Positions 1 through 6,600 of a DNA stretch of 8,634 nucleotides are shown here, one piece after another; within the stretch, counting starts at the first letter, position 1; every line of letters begins with the position of its first letter. Under the pieces are notes generated by a model. The model worked only from the letters and a program-made list of their open reading frames with translations. It made no database searches and had not been told where the DNA came from. Position numbers and translations under genes: made by a program. The DNA comes from an uncultured Ruminococcus sp. (GTDB lineage: Bacteria > Bacillota > Clostridia > Oscillospirales > Ruminococcaceae): positions 1 to 8,634 of the forward strand of contig CAMHUJ010000051.1 in assembly GCA_946188175.1 (NCBI GenBank), in the 5' to 3' direction.

Positions 1-981
1 AAATGCGTCGTTTTCATCGGTGATGAAGACATTGTGGCTGTAGGGGAATGACGGTGCGCGGCGGATGATATAATCGCCGAATTTCTTTGCCGTCCGGCAG
101 GTTTCCAGCCCCTCGCGCACGGCGAAGGTGTAGCTCTCCCTGCCGGTGCTGTCATACAGCACATCCATTGTACCGACATCGAGAACCGCAGCAAATACGC
201 CGTCCTGATTGATGCCGGTGATGACATCCAGCAGACCGAGCGAGGTGACGCTTGTCAGCGAGCTTGTGCCGTTTTTGAGATGCAGGACGCAGTGCGCGCT
301 GCACATGAGATTGTTTCTGCCGAGATCCCATTCGAGCACTCTTGCGGTCAGACGCTTGCCGGATGCGGTGCGGCTGCCGTCGGCGGTCAGCGCACTGCAT
401 GCGGTATTGCGCAGCACATCCGGCACGAGATGCAGCAGCATTGCTTCTTCATCTGTGAGCTTTCCGTCGTTGGAAAAACCGGTTTTGCCCCCGTGAAACG
501 GCGCGGCAAAGCCTTCCAGCTCTGCCATGTAATCTGCCGGAAGCGCAGCGGTCAGGTCGCGGATGCGTCGGGAAATCGCTTCGCCGGTCCCCGTATTCTG
601 CGTTTTCCGGAAGGTCTGCCCGATCAGTTCATTGATATACCGGTCGATAAATGCTTCGTAATCGGGCACTGCCAGCAGTGCCGTTTCCGCATATGCTTTG
701 CCTGCGGCGTAGTGATCGCCCTGCGTCAGATCGAGCGTGACATCATAATAGCTTTTCTTTTTGTCAATGACGCAGAGGCCGTCGGTGGAGCGGAATGTGG
801 CTTCGGTCTGTTCTTCGGTCGGCGCGATGCCCGCATAGCGGTTGCCGGTCGCATAGGACGAGACCGGCGTGAGCGTGCTTGCGCCCTGTTCCGGCATCAC
901 AAAGCCCTCATAGGTCGGTTCGCTGCATCCGCAGGTCAGCAGCATCAGCGCTGCCGCGGCGCAGAGTATCGGTCGTTTCAT
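1..981 (-). CDS. Lipoprotein with Ntn-hydrolase (choloylglycine hydrolase / peptidase C45-like) domain, 3' end outside window
   Basis: The 327 visible codons are open to the left edge, so the C-terminus is missing. A basic start (MKRP), a hydrophobic stretch to about residue 16 and Cys19 suggest a lipoprotein signal peptide. The lipobox (T-C-G-C) is atypical at -3 and -2. The segment at about 80-120 resembles the N-terminal helical part of the C45/COG4927 group. The key block starts at Cys195 (codon 397-399), C-S-A-L, followed about 19 residues later by R214-V-L-E217-W. This matches the nucleophile Cys and 'RNxDW' motif of choloylglycine hydrolase/acyltransferase relatives, and H316-N317 shortly before T-D-E resembles their conserved oxyanion-hole Asn. 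Members cleave or transfer amide-linked acyl groups, and many expose the Cys by autoproteolysis. The D-to-E and N-to-V changes in the Arg motif are unusual. The start at 981 has AAGGAG seven bases upstream; the in-frame ATG at 987 is only one base from it. Last visible gene of the transporter operon. The fold call is from motifs only and the substrate is unknown. Confidence 0.7.
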   Translation of the reverse strand, partial: MKRPILCAAAALMLLTCGCSEPTYEGFVMPEQGASTLTPVSSYATGNRYAGIAPTEEQTEATFRSTDGLCVIDKKKSYYDVTLDLTQGDHYAAGKAYAETALLAVPDYEAFIDRYINELIGQTFRKTQNTGTGEAISRRIRDLTAALPADYMAELEGFAAPFHGGKTGFSNDGKLTDEEAMLLHLVPDVLRNTACSALTADGSRTASGKRLTARVLEWDLGRNNLMCSAHCVLHLKNGTSSLTSVTSLGLLDVITGINQDGVFAAVLDVGTMDVLYDSTGRESYTFAVREGLETCRTAKKFGDYIIRRAPSFPYSHNVFITDENDAF

Positions 982-988
982 AGCCATT

Positions 989-994
989 CTCCTT
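989..994 (-). promoter_or_regulatory. Ribosome binding site of the lipoprotein gene, overlapping the upstream stop
   Basis: AAGGAG on the minus strand shares two bases with the TAA stop of the ATPase gene and lies seven bases before the ATG at 981. This decides for 981 over the in-frame ATG at 987, and indicates translational coupling of ATPase and lipoprotein. Confidence 0.8.
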
Positions 995-1751
995 ACCAGC
1001 CGAGATCGCTCAGCCATGTATGCAGTCTGCGTTCACGGGCGCCCAGTTCTGAAGGCTCTGTGAGCTTGCCGAGCTGTAATTCGCCCTGAATGCCGCCGTC
1101 CACCAGATAGATCACGCGTTCACTCTGTGCGGCGACATGCTCGCTGTGCGTGACCATGAGGATGCCTGTGCCTGCATTGTTTGCGATGATCAGCTCGCGC
1201 ATCACATCACCGGCAGCTTTGGAATTCAGCGCACCGGTCGGCTCATCGGCAAAGATGATCTTCGGCTCATTGATCAGCGCACGGCAGAGGCAGGCACGCT
1301 GCAATTCGCCGCCGGAGACCTCCTTGATCTCATGTCCGGCGGTCTCGATGATGCCGAGGCGCCGCATCAGCATCTCTGCGCGCTGATTGACCGCCTTCCG
1401 GTTGCCGCCTGCCTGATAGCCGGGAAGGATGATGTTATCGAGGATGCAGAGCTTTTTCATCATGTACATCTGCTGGAAGATGAAGCCCATTTCACGCAGA
1501 CGCAGCTGTGTCAGCTCCTTCTGCGGCATGGCGGAGATCGTCTTTCCGCAGAATTTCACCTCGCCGGAGGTCGGCGTATCCATGCCGCTGACCGTATACA
1601 GCAGCGTCGATTTGCCGCTGCCGCTCGGTCCCATGACGGAGACAAATTCGCCCTCCTGCATTGTGAAATTGATATTGCAGAGCACATTGTTGCTGTTCTG
1701 CCGGATGATGAATGTTTTGCAGAGATCGGTGACAGATAAAATCTCAGACAT
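993..1751 (-). CDS. ABC transporter ATP-binding protein (MacB/LolD/FtsE-like family)
   Basis: A 252-residue nucleotide-binding subunit that would power the adjacent FtsX-type permease at the inner face of the cytoplasmic membrane. All ABC motifs are in order: Walker A GPSGSGKST at 41-49, Q-loop F-Q-Q at 92-94, signature V-S-G-G-E-L-Q-R at 145-152, Walker B I-I-F-A-D-E at 165-170 followed by P-T-G-A-L, and H-loop T-H at 201-202. The ADEPTGAL wording and the length are typical of the antimicrobial-peptide/lipoprotein exporter class (MacB, LolD, BceA relatives). The start at 1751 is preferred because AAGGAGG lies eight bases upstream; an in-frame ATG at 1775 lies inside the permease gene and before this site. 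The gene begins 13 bases after the permease stop. The last ~30 residues are a charged tail beyond the usual NBD end. Function as an ATPase is secure; the transported substrate cannot be told from sequence. Confidence 0.95.
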   Translation of the reverse strand: MSEILSVTDLCKTFIIRQNSNNVLCNINFTMQEGEFVSVMGPSGSGKSTLLYTVSGMDTPTSGEVKFCGKTISAMPQKELTQLRLREMGFIFQQMYMMKKLCILDNIILPGYQAGGNRKAVNQRAEMLMRRLGIIETAGHEIKEVSGGELQRACLCRALINEPKIIFADEPTGALNSKAAGDVMRELIIANNAGTGILMVTHSEHVAAQSERVIYLVDGGIQGELQLGKLTEPSELGARERRLHTWLSDLGW

Positions 1752-1759
1752 GAAAGAAT

Positions 1760-1766
1760 CCTCCTT
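1760..1766 (-). promoter_or_regulatory. Strong ribosome binding site of the ATPase gene, overlapping the permease stop
   Basis: AAGGAGG, a seven-base match to the anti-Shine-Dalgarno, overlaps the TAA stop of the permease gene and lies eight bases before the ATG at 1751. It fixes the ATPase start and couples its translation to the permease. Confidence 0.85.
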
Positions 1767-4185
1767 ATTCTTCATTCAGCAGCCGCAGATCGGTCTCTCC
1801 GATACGGCGCAGCCGCAGAACGGCCGGCAGCAGCACAACCGTCAGCATCATCAGCGGCATCAGTCCCCACAGGAACAGCGGGAACGGCAGGAACCGGAAG
1901 CCGGTCAGATCGACAATCTGCTCAAACAGGAATGCCGCCAGCATGCTGCCTGCCGTGCGGAACAGCAGAACCGCAATCAGAATCGCGGATACTGCCAGAA
2001 TCGCAATGCGCAGCAGCTGCCAGAGAAAGACCGTCGTGCCGGAGAAGCCGATGCTGCGGAGCAATGCGATCTCCGGCGTATCCTCCGCGATGAAAATATT
2101 GAGATAGAGTACGGTGATCAGGACGGTGACGATCAGCACCATGCAGCCCATGACATAGACCAGAAGCGTCAGGACACGGTTGTAGCTTTCGCTTTCCTGC
2201 ACGATCATTTCATCCGGTGTCAGGATATTCTCCCTGCCGTAACGGTCAACAATCTGCTGAAAGACGCCTTCCTTGTCGTCGCTGTCGATGCAGAAGCCGA
2301 TCCAGTTATAACGGTACTGACTGTCCTCCGGATACCGGTATTCCGAACCGGCGACGGCAAGCGGCCAGCCGTATTCCATATGGTCGATAAAGCCGGTGAC
2401 AACAAATGCGTCGCTGTGTGTGACCTCCTGCAATGCGCCGTCAATGAAATCCATTGATTTGCATTCCATTTCGACTGTATCGCCGATCCGGATGCCGAGC
2501 ATTTTGGCGGTATGCCAGCTCAGCGCGATCTCATTGGCGAGCTTCGGCGGCTGTCCGTCCGGACGGCAGATCAGCTTCTCCGGATGTGCGATATCATAGC
2601 AGAAGTGATACTGCCGCAATGATGTGCCGTTCTTGCAGAGCATTGCAATATCGGAATTATACAGCTCACAGTGCGCAGGGATGCCTGCCTCCTTCAGCTC
2701 GGCATTGAGCTGCTCATAGAACGGGATGCCGTCATAATCTGCGCGCTCATCATAGGGCTTGCGTGCCTCCGCGGTAAAGTCGGGGTAGAAATCCATGTCC
2801 GTGACAGTGCTGTACCGCAGAAAATCCGGATTTATGATCGAATGCCGCAGGAACACCGGCAGCAGCACAATGCAGGCGCCGAGAATATAGGTGATCAGCA
2901 GGAAGATATAGCGCTTGAGGCGCGAGAGAATGTCCGCGGCTGCAAGATAGAGCGGAACGGGCATTCTGCGGCAGCGGTGCAGATGCAGCAGCGTACTCCG
3001 GCGGAAGCGTTCGCCGCGGTTTTCACCGCGGATTGCGTCAATGACCGAGATGCGGCGGATTCTGCGCATCACGAAGACCGTAAACAGCATCATGACGAGA
3101 ATCATGCCGCTGATCGCGCATACACTGATCAGGAGCATCGCTCTGAGGGACGGGTTCAGTGCACCGCAGCCGAACATCAGTACGACGTTGCGGGAAAGCG
3201 GAAATCCGATGATCGCGCCGAGTACGCCGCCGACCGCTGCAAATGCGATGTATTTTGCCGCGAAAAGCCAGCGGAATTTCAGCGATTCGACGCCGATTGC
3301 GCGCATGATGCCGATTTCCTTTTCTTCCTCTTTGAGCGAGGCGATGATCGTAAACCGGACGGTCATCAGCACGAGTATGATCATGAAAATGCTGATCAGT
3401 ACGACGAAGACCGAGACCATAAGCGAAATCGTTCTGTCAGCGTTGTTTTCTTCATAGTAGATGCTGCCGCCCGCCGCATGGACATTGGTATTGTATATAT
3501 CCGTGATGAGCGATGTCAGGTCTGCATAGACAACGCCGGGATAATCCAGCATGAACAAAATGCGCCGCCTTGCAAATTCAGGGGCGATCTTTTCGTAATC
3601 AGCATCGGAAATGATGCAGATGCTTCGCTCCGGCGTCTTGAAGAAGCAGCAGATTTCAAGTTCATAGATGTTTCCGAGATCGGTCGTGAAGCGGAACGTG
3701 TCGCCGATTTTGGCGCCGGTCAGCTCCTGCATGGAAACCGATACGGCGATTTTTCCGTTCGGAACATAGAACGGGCGGTCATTGGTATCAAACGCGAGAT
3801 TGTGCCCGAACCACTGCTTTGAAAGACGAAATACCCGGCTCTGAAAGGCATCGGAATCCTTTTCCTCGTAGTGCTCAAAATCGACGCCCGCGGTCGCAGG
3901 CTGCAATGTTTCATAGGCGGAATAGCCTGTGATGTTCGGATTCGCGTCCAGAATTTCGCTGATCTCTTTGATATGCTGCTCTGTGTGATCGGCAAGACAG
4001 ATCGTCCGGATGACTGCATCGGCATTCCGGCAGAGCTTATTTGTGCGCGTTGAACCGGTCAGGGCGGAATATACCTGTGCCGCACCGATCAGCACCAGCG
4101 CCGATGCAATGGTGATAAACAGAAAAAGTATGACATTCAGTGCGCGGTTATGCCGCAGATCGCTTTTCAGCATCCGGAAGAACAT
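1765..4185 (-). CDS. ABC transporter permease, two FtsX-like modules
   Basis: An 806-residue membrane subunit partnering the ATPase encoded directly downstream. Hydrophobicity read by eye gives eight membrane segments in two 1+3 modules: about 15-40, then an extracytoplasmic domain to ~250, then 253-281, 306-331 and 347-374; a second module has a segment at 425-446, a large extracytoplasmic domain of ~220 residues, then 669-698, 717-744 and 766-790. Each module carries the FtsX-family cytoplasmic coupling motif after its second segment: E290-I-G-I-M-R-A-I-G and E705-I-A-L-L-R-S-I-G. The two modules probably arose by duplication. This architecture is typical of Firmicute exporters and lipid/lipoprotein-handling transporters. 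Two large outside domains favour action on an envelope substrate or peptide rather than simple uptake. The start at 4185 has AAGGAG eight bases upstream. First gene of the operon, behind its own promoter. No two-component regulator genes or HlyD-type adaptor are visible nearby. Family is secure, substrate unknown. Confidence 0.93.
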   Translation of the reverse strand: MFFRMLKSDLRHNRALNVILFLFITIASALVLIGAAQVYSALTGSTRTNKLCRNADAVIRTICLADHTEQHIKEISEILDANPNITGYSAYETLQPATAGVDFEHYEEKDSDAFQSRVFRLSKQWFGHNLAFDTNDRPFYVPNGKIAVSVSMQELTGAKIGDTFRFTTDLGNIYELEICCFFKTPERSICIISDADYEKIAPEFARRRILFMLDYPGVVYADLTSLITDIYNTNVHAAGGSIYYEENNADRTISLMVSVFVVLISIFMIILVLMTVRFTIIASLKEEEKEIGIMRAIGVESLKFRWLFAAKYIAFAAVGGVLGAIIGFPLSRNVVLMFGCGALNPSLRAMLLISVCAISGMILVMMLFTVFVMRRIRRISVIDAIRGENRGERFRRSTLLHLHRCRRMPVPLYLAAADILSRLKRYIFLLITYILGACIVLLPVFLRHSIINPDFLRYSTVTDMDFYPDFTAEARKPYDERADYDGIPFYEQLNAELKEAGIPAHCELYNSDIAMLCKNGTSLRQYHFCYDIAHPEKLICRPDGQPPKLANEIALSWHTAKMLGIRIGDTVEMECKSMDFIDGALQEVTHSDAFVVTGFIDHMEYGWPLAVAGSEYRYPEDSQYRYNWIGFCIDSDDKEGVFQQIVDRYGRENILTPDEMIVQESESYNRVLTLLVYVMGCMVLIVTVLITVLYLNIFIAEDTPEIALLRSIGFSGTTVFLWQLLRIAILAVSAILIAVLLFRTAGSMLAAFLFEQIVDLTGFRFLPFPLFLWGLMPLMMLTVVLLPAVLRLRRIGETDLRLLNEE

Positions 4186-4233
4186 TGGCTCAGCTCCTTA
4201 TCCTGTTGCAGATTTGGTTTGTGGACTGGATTC

Positions 4234-4263
4234 ATTATAGCACGGCAGCGATTAAAAAGTCCT
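4234..4263 (-). promoter_or_regulatory. Extended -10 promoter of the transporter operon
   Basis: The minus strand has TGC-TATAAT (4234-4242), a perfect -10 with the TGn extension. The -35 region (AGGACT at 4258-4263, spacer 18) keeps only the GAC core, which fits an extended -10 promoter. Transcription would begin near 4227, about 40 bases before the permease ATG. It lies downstream of the terminator at 4290-4334, so the transporter operon is a separate transcription unit. Confidence 0.75.
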
Positions 4264-4289
4264 TAAAAGATCATTTTTTCTTTGCGCAG

Positions 4290-4334
4290 AAAAAGAGCCA
4301 TGCACGGCGTTTACGGGAACGGCAGTCATGGCTC
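4290..4334 (-). terminator. Intrinsic terminator of the VOC-ATPase operon
   Basis: On the minus strand, GAGCCATG (4327-4334) pairs perfectly with CATGGCTC (4295-4302). An inner, imperfect stem (TGCCGTT with AACGCCG around a six-base loop) extends the hairpin, and a five-T run at 4290-4294 follows directly. It begins 18 bases after the ATPase stop codon. Confidence 0.9.
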
Positions 4335-4352
4335 CGGAAAGGCAGGGTGCGG

Positions 4353-5078
4353 TCAGAGCAAATCCATATGCCGGAGCAGCTGTCTGCGGTCTTCGAGAAA
4401 CAGCTTTGTGATCCGGTAGCTTTCGGTGTCCTCATAGGCGCAGGTGCGGATCGCACCGCCGTCAAAGGAGAGGATTTCCGCTTCGGGCAGTCCGAGCAGA
4501 ATCGGCGAATGCGTTGCAATGAGAAACTGGGAGCCTGCCTGTACGCAGCGCGAAATTTCCAGCAGAAGCGTTAATTGCCGCTGCGGCGAGAGTGCAGCCT
4601 CGGGCTCATCGAGCAGATAGATGCTCTCCGGACGAAAGTTTTTCTGCACGAGCTTTAAGAAGCTCTCTCCGTGCGAGCGCGCATGATAATGCTGCGGAAT
4701 ACCGCTGATTCGGGTATACGCATCCTCTGCGGTCGCCACATTATAAAAACTCTCCGCACGCAGAAAATAACCCCATTCCGCCTTGCGCCAGCCCTTCGTC
4801 AGATGCATCGCATCACATAGTTCAGAGTGCGAATCGTAAGTCGAGAAGCTGTAATTGCGCGTGCCGCCCTCCGGATTAAAGCCGTATGCGACGGCGATTG
4901 CCTCAAGCAGCGTCGATTTGCCGCTGCCGTTTTCACCGGCAAAGAAGGTGACATGCTGCCGGAATTCCAGCGTATCCAGTGCGGAGATCGCCGGAATCCG
5001 CCGCAGATAGCTCTCCTGCGGGATATCCTCCCAGCCGATGCGAAGTCCGCGAATAAAAAGTGCGTTTTGTTCCTCCAT
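4353..5078 (-). CDS. Small stand-alone AAA/ABC-type ATPase (COG3910-like predicted ATPase)
   Basis: A 241-residue soluble nucleotide-binding protein related to SMC/Rad50-like and 'AAA family' ATPases, with no nuclease, TOPRIM or membrane domain. Motifs: Walker A GENGSGKST at 48-56, a signature-like S-H-G-E-S at 135-139 followed by F-L, Walker B I-Y-L-L-D-E-P-E at 153-160, and switch His in A-T-H-S-P (H190). The short arms leave room for only a small lid rather than a long coiled coil, so it is essentially a head domain. Such proteins are widespread and poorly characterised. The start is uncertain: ATG at 5078 has GGTGA just upstream (a match to the distal anti-Shine-Dalgarno), while GTG codons at 5087 and 5090 would overlap the VOC stop. 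Conserved sequence begins after all three. It follows the VOC gene on the same transcript and ends at a strong terminator. ATPase activity is likely; biological role not assignable. Confidence 0.88.
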   Translation of the reverse strand: MEEQNALFIRGLRIGWEDIPQESYLRRIPAISALDTLEFRQHVTFFAGENGSGKSTLLEAIAVAYGFNPEGGTRNYSFSTYDSHSELCDAMHLTKGWRKAEWGYFLRAESFYNVATAEDAYTRISGIPQHYHARSHGESFLKLVQKNFRPESIYLLDEPEAALSPQRQLTLLLEISRCVQAGSQFLIATHSPILLGLPEAEILSFDGGAIRTCAYEDTESYRITKLFLEDRRQLLRHMDLL

Positions 5079-5083
5079 ACGGT

Positions 5084-5464
5084 TCACCACTTCTGACAGA
5101 AGAATTCGACCTGTTCGCCGAGCGGTCCGATGCAGAAGCCGACGCGTGCCGGAAATGCCGGATCGCCGCCGATCTGTACATCCTTCGGCTCGACATGAAT
5201 CGGATATCCTGCCGCGCGCACTGCCTCAATGCAGGCGTCAACATCCCCGACGGCGAATGCAAAATGCCGGATCACGCCCTGCGGCGCCGGTCCGGTGCCG
5301 TTCCGGAAAATCTCGATGATGCCGCTGCCGGTATCCAGCAGTGTGCAGGCATCGCATTCCATGATGATGCGCAGCTTGAGCAGATCAGCATAAAATGCGC
5401 GTACCTTCTGATATTCTGCATCGGTTGCTGTTTTCATGGAAATATGGTGCAGTCCCTGAATCAT
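5084..5464 (-). CDS. VOC-family (glyoxalase/bleomycin-resistance/dioxygenase fold) protein
   Basis: A 126-residue cytoplasmic protein with the paired beta-alpha-beta-beta-beta modules of the vicinal oxygen chelate superfamily. The start (I-Q-G-L-H-H-I-S) and the second-module start (I-R-H-F-A-F-A-V) are the typical first strands. The four candidate metal ligands are present at expected places: H7, E51 (I-I-E-I-F), H67 and E120 (E-Q-V-E-F-F). A divalent-metal lyase or isomerase of lactoylglutathione-lyase type is therefore possible, but VOC proteins vary widely in substrate and nothing here names it. AAGGAG lies nine bases before the ATG at 5464. Its promoter is at 5503-5531. The stop TGA overlaps or nearly abuts the start of the ATPase gene, giving a two-gene operon with probable coupling. 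Confidence 0.9.
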   Translation of the reverse strand: MIQGLHHISMKTATDAEYQKVRAFYADLLKLRIIMECDACTLLDTGSGIIEIFRNGTGPAPQGVIRHFAFAVGDVDACIEAVRAAGYPIHVEPKDVQIGGDPAFPARVGFCIGPLGEQVEFFCQKW

Positions 5465-5502
5465 AAGCGGAAACTCCTTTTCGCAGATTGATTGCCTATC
5501 TA

Positions 5503-5531
5503 ACTATACAATGAAATCCGGTGCTTGTCAA
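5503..5531 (-). promoter_or_regulatory. Sigma-A-type promoter of the VOC-ATPase operon
   Basis: The minus strand has TTGACA (5526-5531), a 17-base spacer and TATAGT (5503-5508): a perfect -35 and a five-of-six -10. The start of transcription would fall near 5496, about 30 bases before the VOC start codon. Confidence 0.85.
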
Positions 5532-5552
5532 GTGCTGCGGAGAATTTCATAT

Positions 5553-5580
5553 GCGATTTGACAAATCGCCGAACATCGGC
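5553..5580. promoter_or_regulatory. Two abutting dyads between divergent promoters (candidate operator)
   Basis: GCGATTT-GAC-AAATCGC (5553-5569) is a perfect seven-base inverted repeat. It runs directly into GCCGA-ACA-TCGGC (5568-5580), a perfect five-base one, sharing two bases. They lie between the divergent promoters, about 22 bases upstream of the VOC -35 and 35 upstream of the deacetylase -35. A regulator-binding site is plausible. Six Ts at 5586-5591 follow five bases after the second dyad, so a weak plus-strand terminator is an alternative, though no upstream plus-strand gene exists. Confidence 0.4.
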
Positions 5581-5615
5581 ACCTGTTTTTTCAGAATAAT
5601 CTAAGATTCCGGATA

Positions 5616-5644
5616 TTGACATGCCGCGGGCGCGGTGTTATAAT
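5616..5644 (+). promoter_or_regulatory. Perfect-consensus sigma-A-type promoter of the deacetylase gene
   Basis: TTGACA (5616-5621), exactly 17 bases, then TATAAT (5639-5644): twelve of twelve consensus bases at optimal spacing. The region just upstream is T- and A-rich (5586-5605), as in an UP-like element, while the spacer is very GC-rich (about 14 of 17). Transcription would start near 5651, leaving about 30 bases of leader. Confidence 0.92.
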
Positions 5645-5682
5645 ATAGAAAGCAGATTTCAGAGAAAGCGAAGTTGAAATAC

Positions 5683-6525
5683 ATGAGTGAAAAAACATCG
5701 GAACAAAATAATTCTGCATTGAAGCTGCTGCTGCTGGGCGTCTGGGCACTGTATGCGCTGATCGCCTTTTGCGTCAACCATACGTCAGAGGGCGGGACAC
5801 CGGCCGCCGCTCCGGCGGAGGAGACCGCTGCCGTGACTTCGGTTTCCGCTGCGGAAACCGCGCCGCAGACCGCCGCACAGCCTGCGGTTCTGCGTGATAT
5901 CTACCTGACATTTGACGACGGTCCCTGCAAGAATACGCCGCAGGTGCTGGATATTCTCGATAATTACGGTGCCAGGGCGACGTTTTTTACGGTCGGTTCA
6001 TTCGTTGACCGTTATCCGGAATATGCGGCGGACATTGTAAACCGCGGAAATCTGATCGCCTGCCATTCCTATACGCATGATATGAGCAAGTGCTATGCTT
6101 CGGCGGATGCGTTTATGAATGAGCTTGCGCAGTGGCGGCAGGCGGCGCAGAATGCCTGCGGAGAACTGCCGGAGCGGCTTTGCGTGCGCTTTCCGGGCGG
6201 CTCGACAACGAAGCATGCGGCGGCTGTCAGCGAGGAGATCAAGCAGCGGATTGTCGCGGAAGGTTATCAGTGGTTTGACTGGAACGCCGGCGACAATGAC
6301 AAGTGGCAGAAGGGCAATACCGATCAGCTGCCCGATGAGGAGTATTTTATGAAGTCATACCGCGAGACAATCGGCTGGTTTGACGATGAACCGGATACGC
6401 CGGTCGTGTTTCTGTTTCATGATACGGAGGAGGGGACCGTGCGTATCCTGCCTGCGGTGCTGCAGGACCTCATCGCACGCGGCTATCGCTTCAAGCTGCT
6501 CGATTCTCACCCGAAGTGGGGATGA
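5683..6525 (+). CDS. Membrane-anchored NodB-type polysaccharide/peptidoglycan deacetylase
   Basis: A 280-residue type II membrane protein: short charged N-terminus, membrane segment at about 13-31, an Ala/Pro/Glu/Thr-rich linker to ~68, then the NodB homology domain (CE4) outside the cell. All five motifs are present: T-F-D-D-G (76-80; D78 base, D79 metal), H-S-Y-T-H (H128 and H132 metal), R-F-P-G-G (169-173), D199-W-N with a following G-D-N-D, and F-L-F-H-D (catalytic H246). Family members remove N-acetyl groups from GlcNAc or MurNAc of peptidoglycan, or from chitin-like oligomers, often lowering lysozyme sensitivity. ATG at 5683 is chosen; TTG at 5674 is in frame, and neither has a strong ribosome binding site, in contrast to the perfect promoter upstream. 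Monocistronic between promoter and terminator, divergent from the VOC gene. Deacetylase activity is well supported; substrate (PgdA-like peptidoglycan is most likely) is inferred. Confidence 0.92.
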   Translation: MSEKTSEQNNSALKLLLLGVWALYALIAFCVNHTSEGGTPAAAPAEETAAVTSVSAAETAPQTAAQPAVLRDIYLTFDDGPCKNTPQVLDILDNYGARATFFTVGSFVDRYPEYAADIVNRGNLIACHSYTHDMSKCYASADAFMNELAQWRQAAQNACGELPERLCVRFPGGSTTKHAAAVSEEIKQRIVAEGYQWFDWNAGDNDKWQKGNTDQLPDEEYFMKSYRETIGWFDDEPDTPVVFLFHDTEEGTVRILPAVLQDLIARGYRFKLLDSHPKWG

Positions 6526-6569
6526 TGTATAATGAACTCCGGTCAAACCTGATTTTTATATCATAATAA

Positions 6570-6600
6570 AAGCGCAGTCGGTGCGGCTGCGCTTATTTTT
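6570..6600 (+). terminator. Intrinsic terminator of the deacetylase gene
   Basis: AAGCGCAG (6570-6577) pairs perfectly with CTGCGCTT (6587-6594) around a nine-base loop and is followed by ATTTTT (6595-6600). It lies 44 bases after the deacetylase stop codon. Confidence 0.9.

Noticed and set aside
280..1089. Plus-strand open frame of 269 codons over the lipoprotein gene
   Set aside because: The minus strand here encodes a coherent signal peptide and Ntn-hydrolase motifs with a good ribosome binding site. The plus-strand frame shows no domain and crosses into the ATPase gene.
1137..3822. Long plus-strand open frames (for example 2671-3822, 1429-2457, 1137-1739)
   Set aside because: They lie antisense to the permease and ATPase genes, have no recognisable domains, are rich in Gln/Asp/Arg as expected of mirrored codons, and lack ribosome binding sites. 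They are shadows of GC-rich coding sequence.
4275..4294. A/T-rich dyad TTTTTCT-TTGCGC-AGAAAAA as an operator upstream of the transporter promoter
   Set aside because: It partly coincides with the T run of the preceding terminator and is low-complexity, so the symmetry is easily explained by chance.
5568..5580. SOS (LexA) box, suggested by CGAAC
   Set aside because: Only the left half matches the Firmicute CGAAC-N4-GTTCG pattern. The right half is absent.
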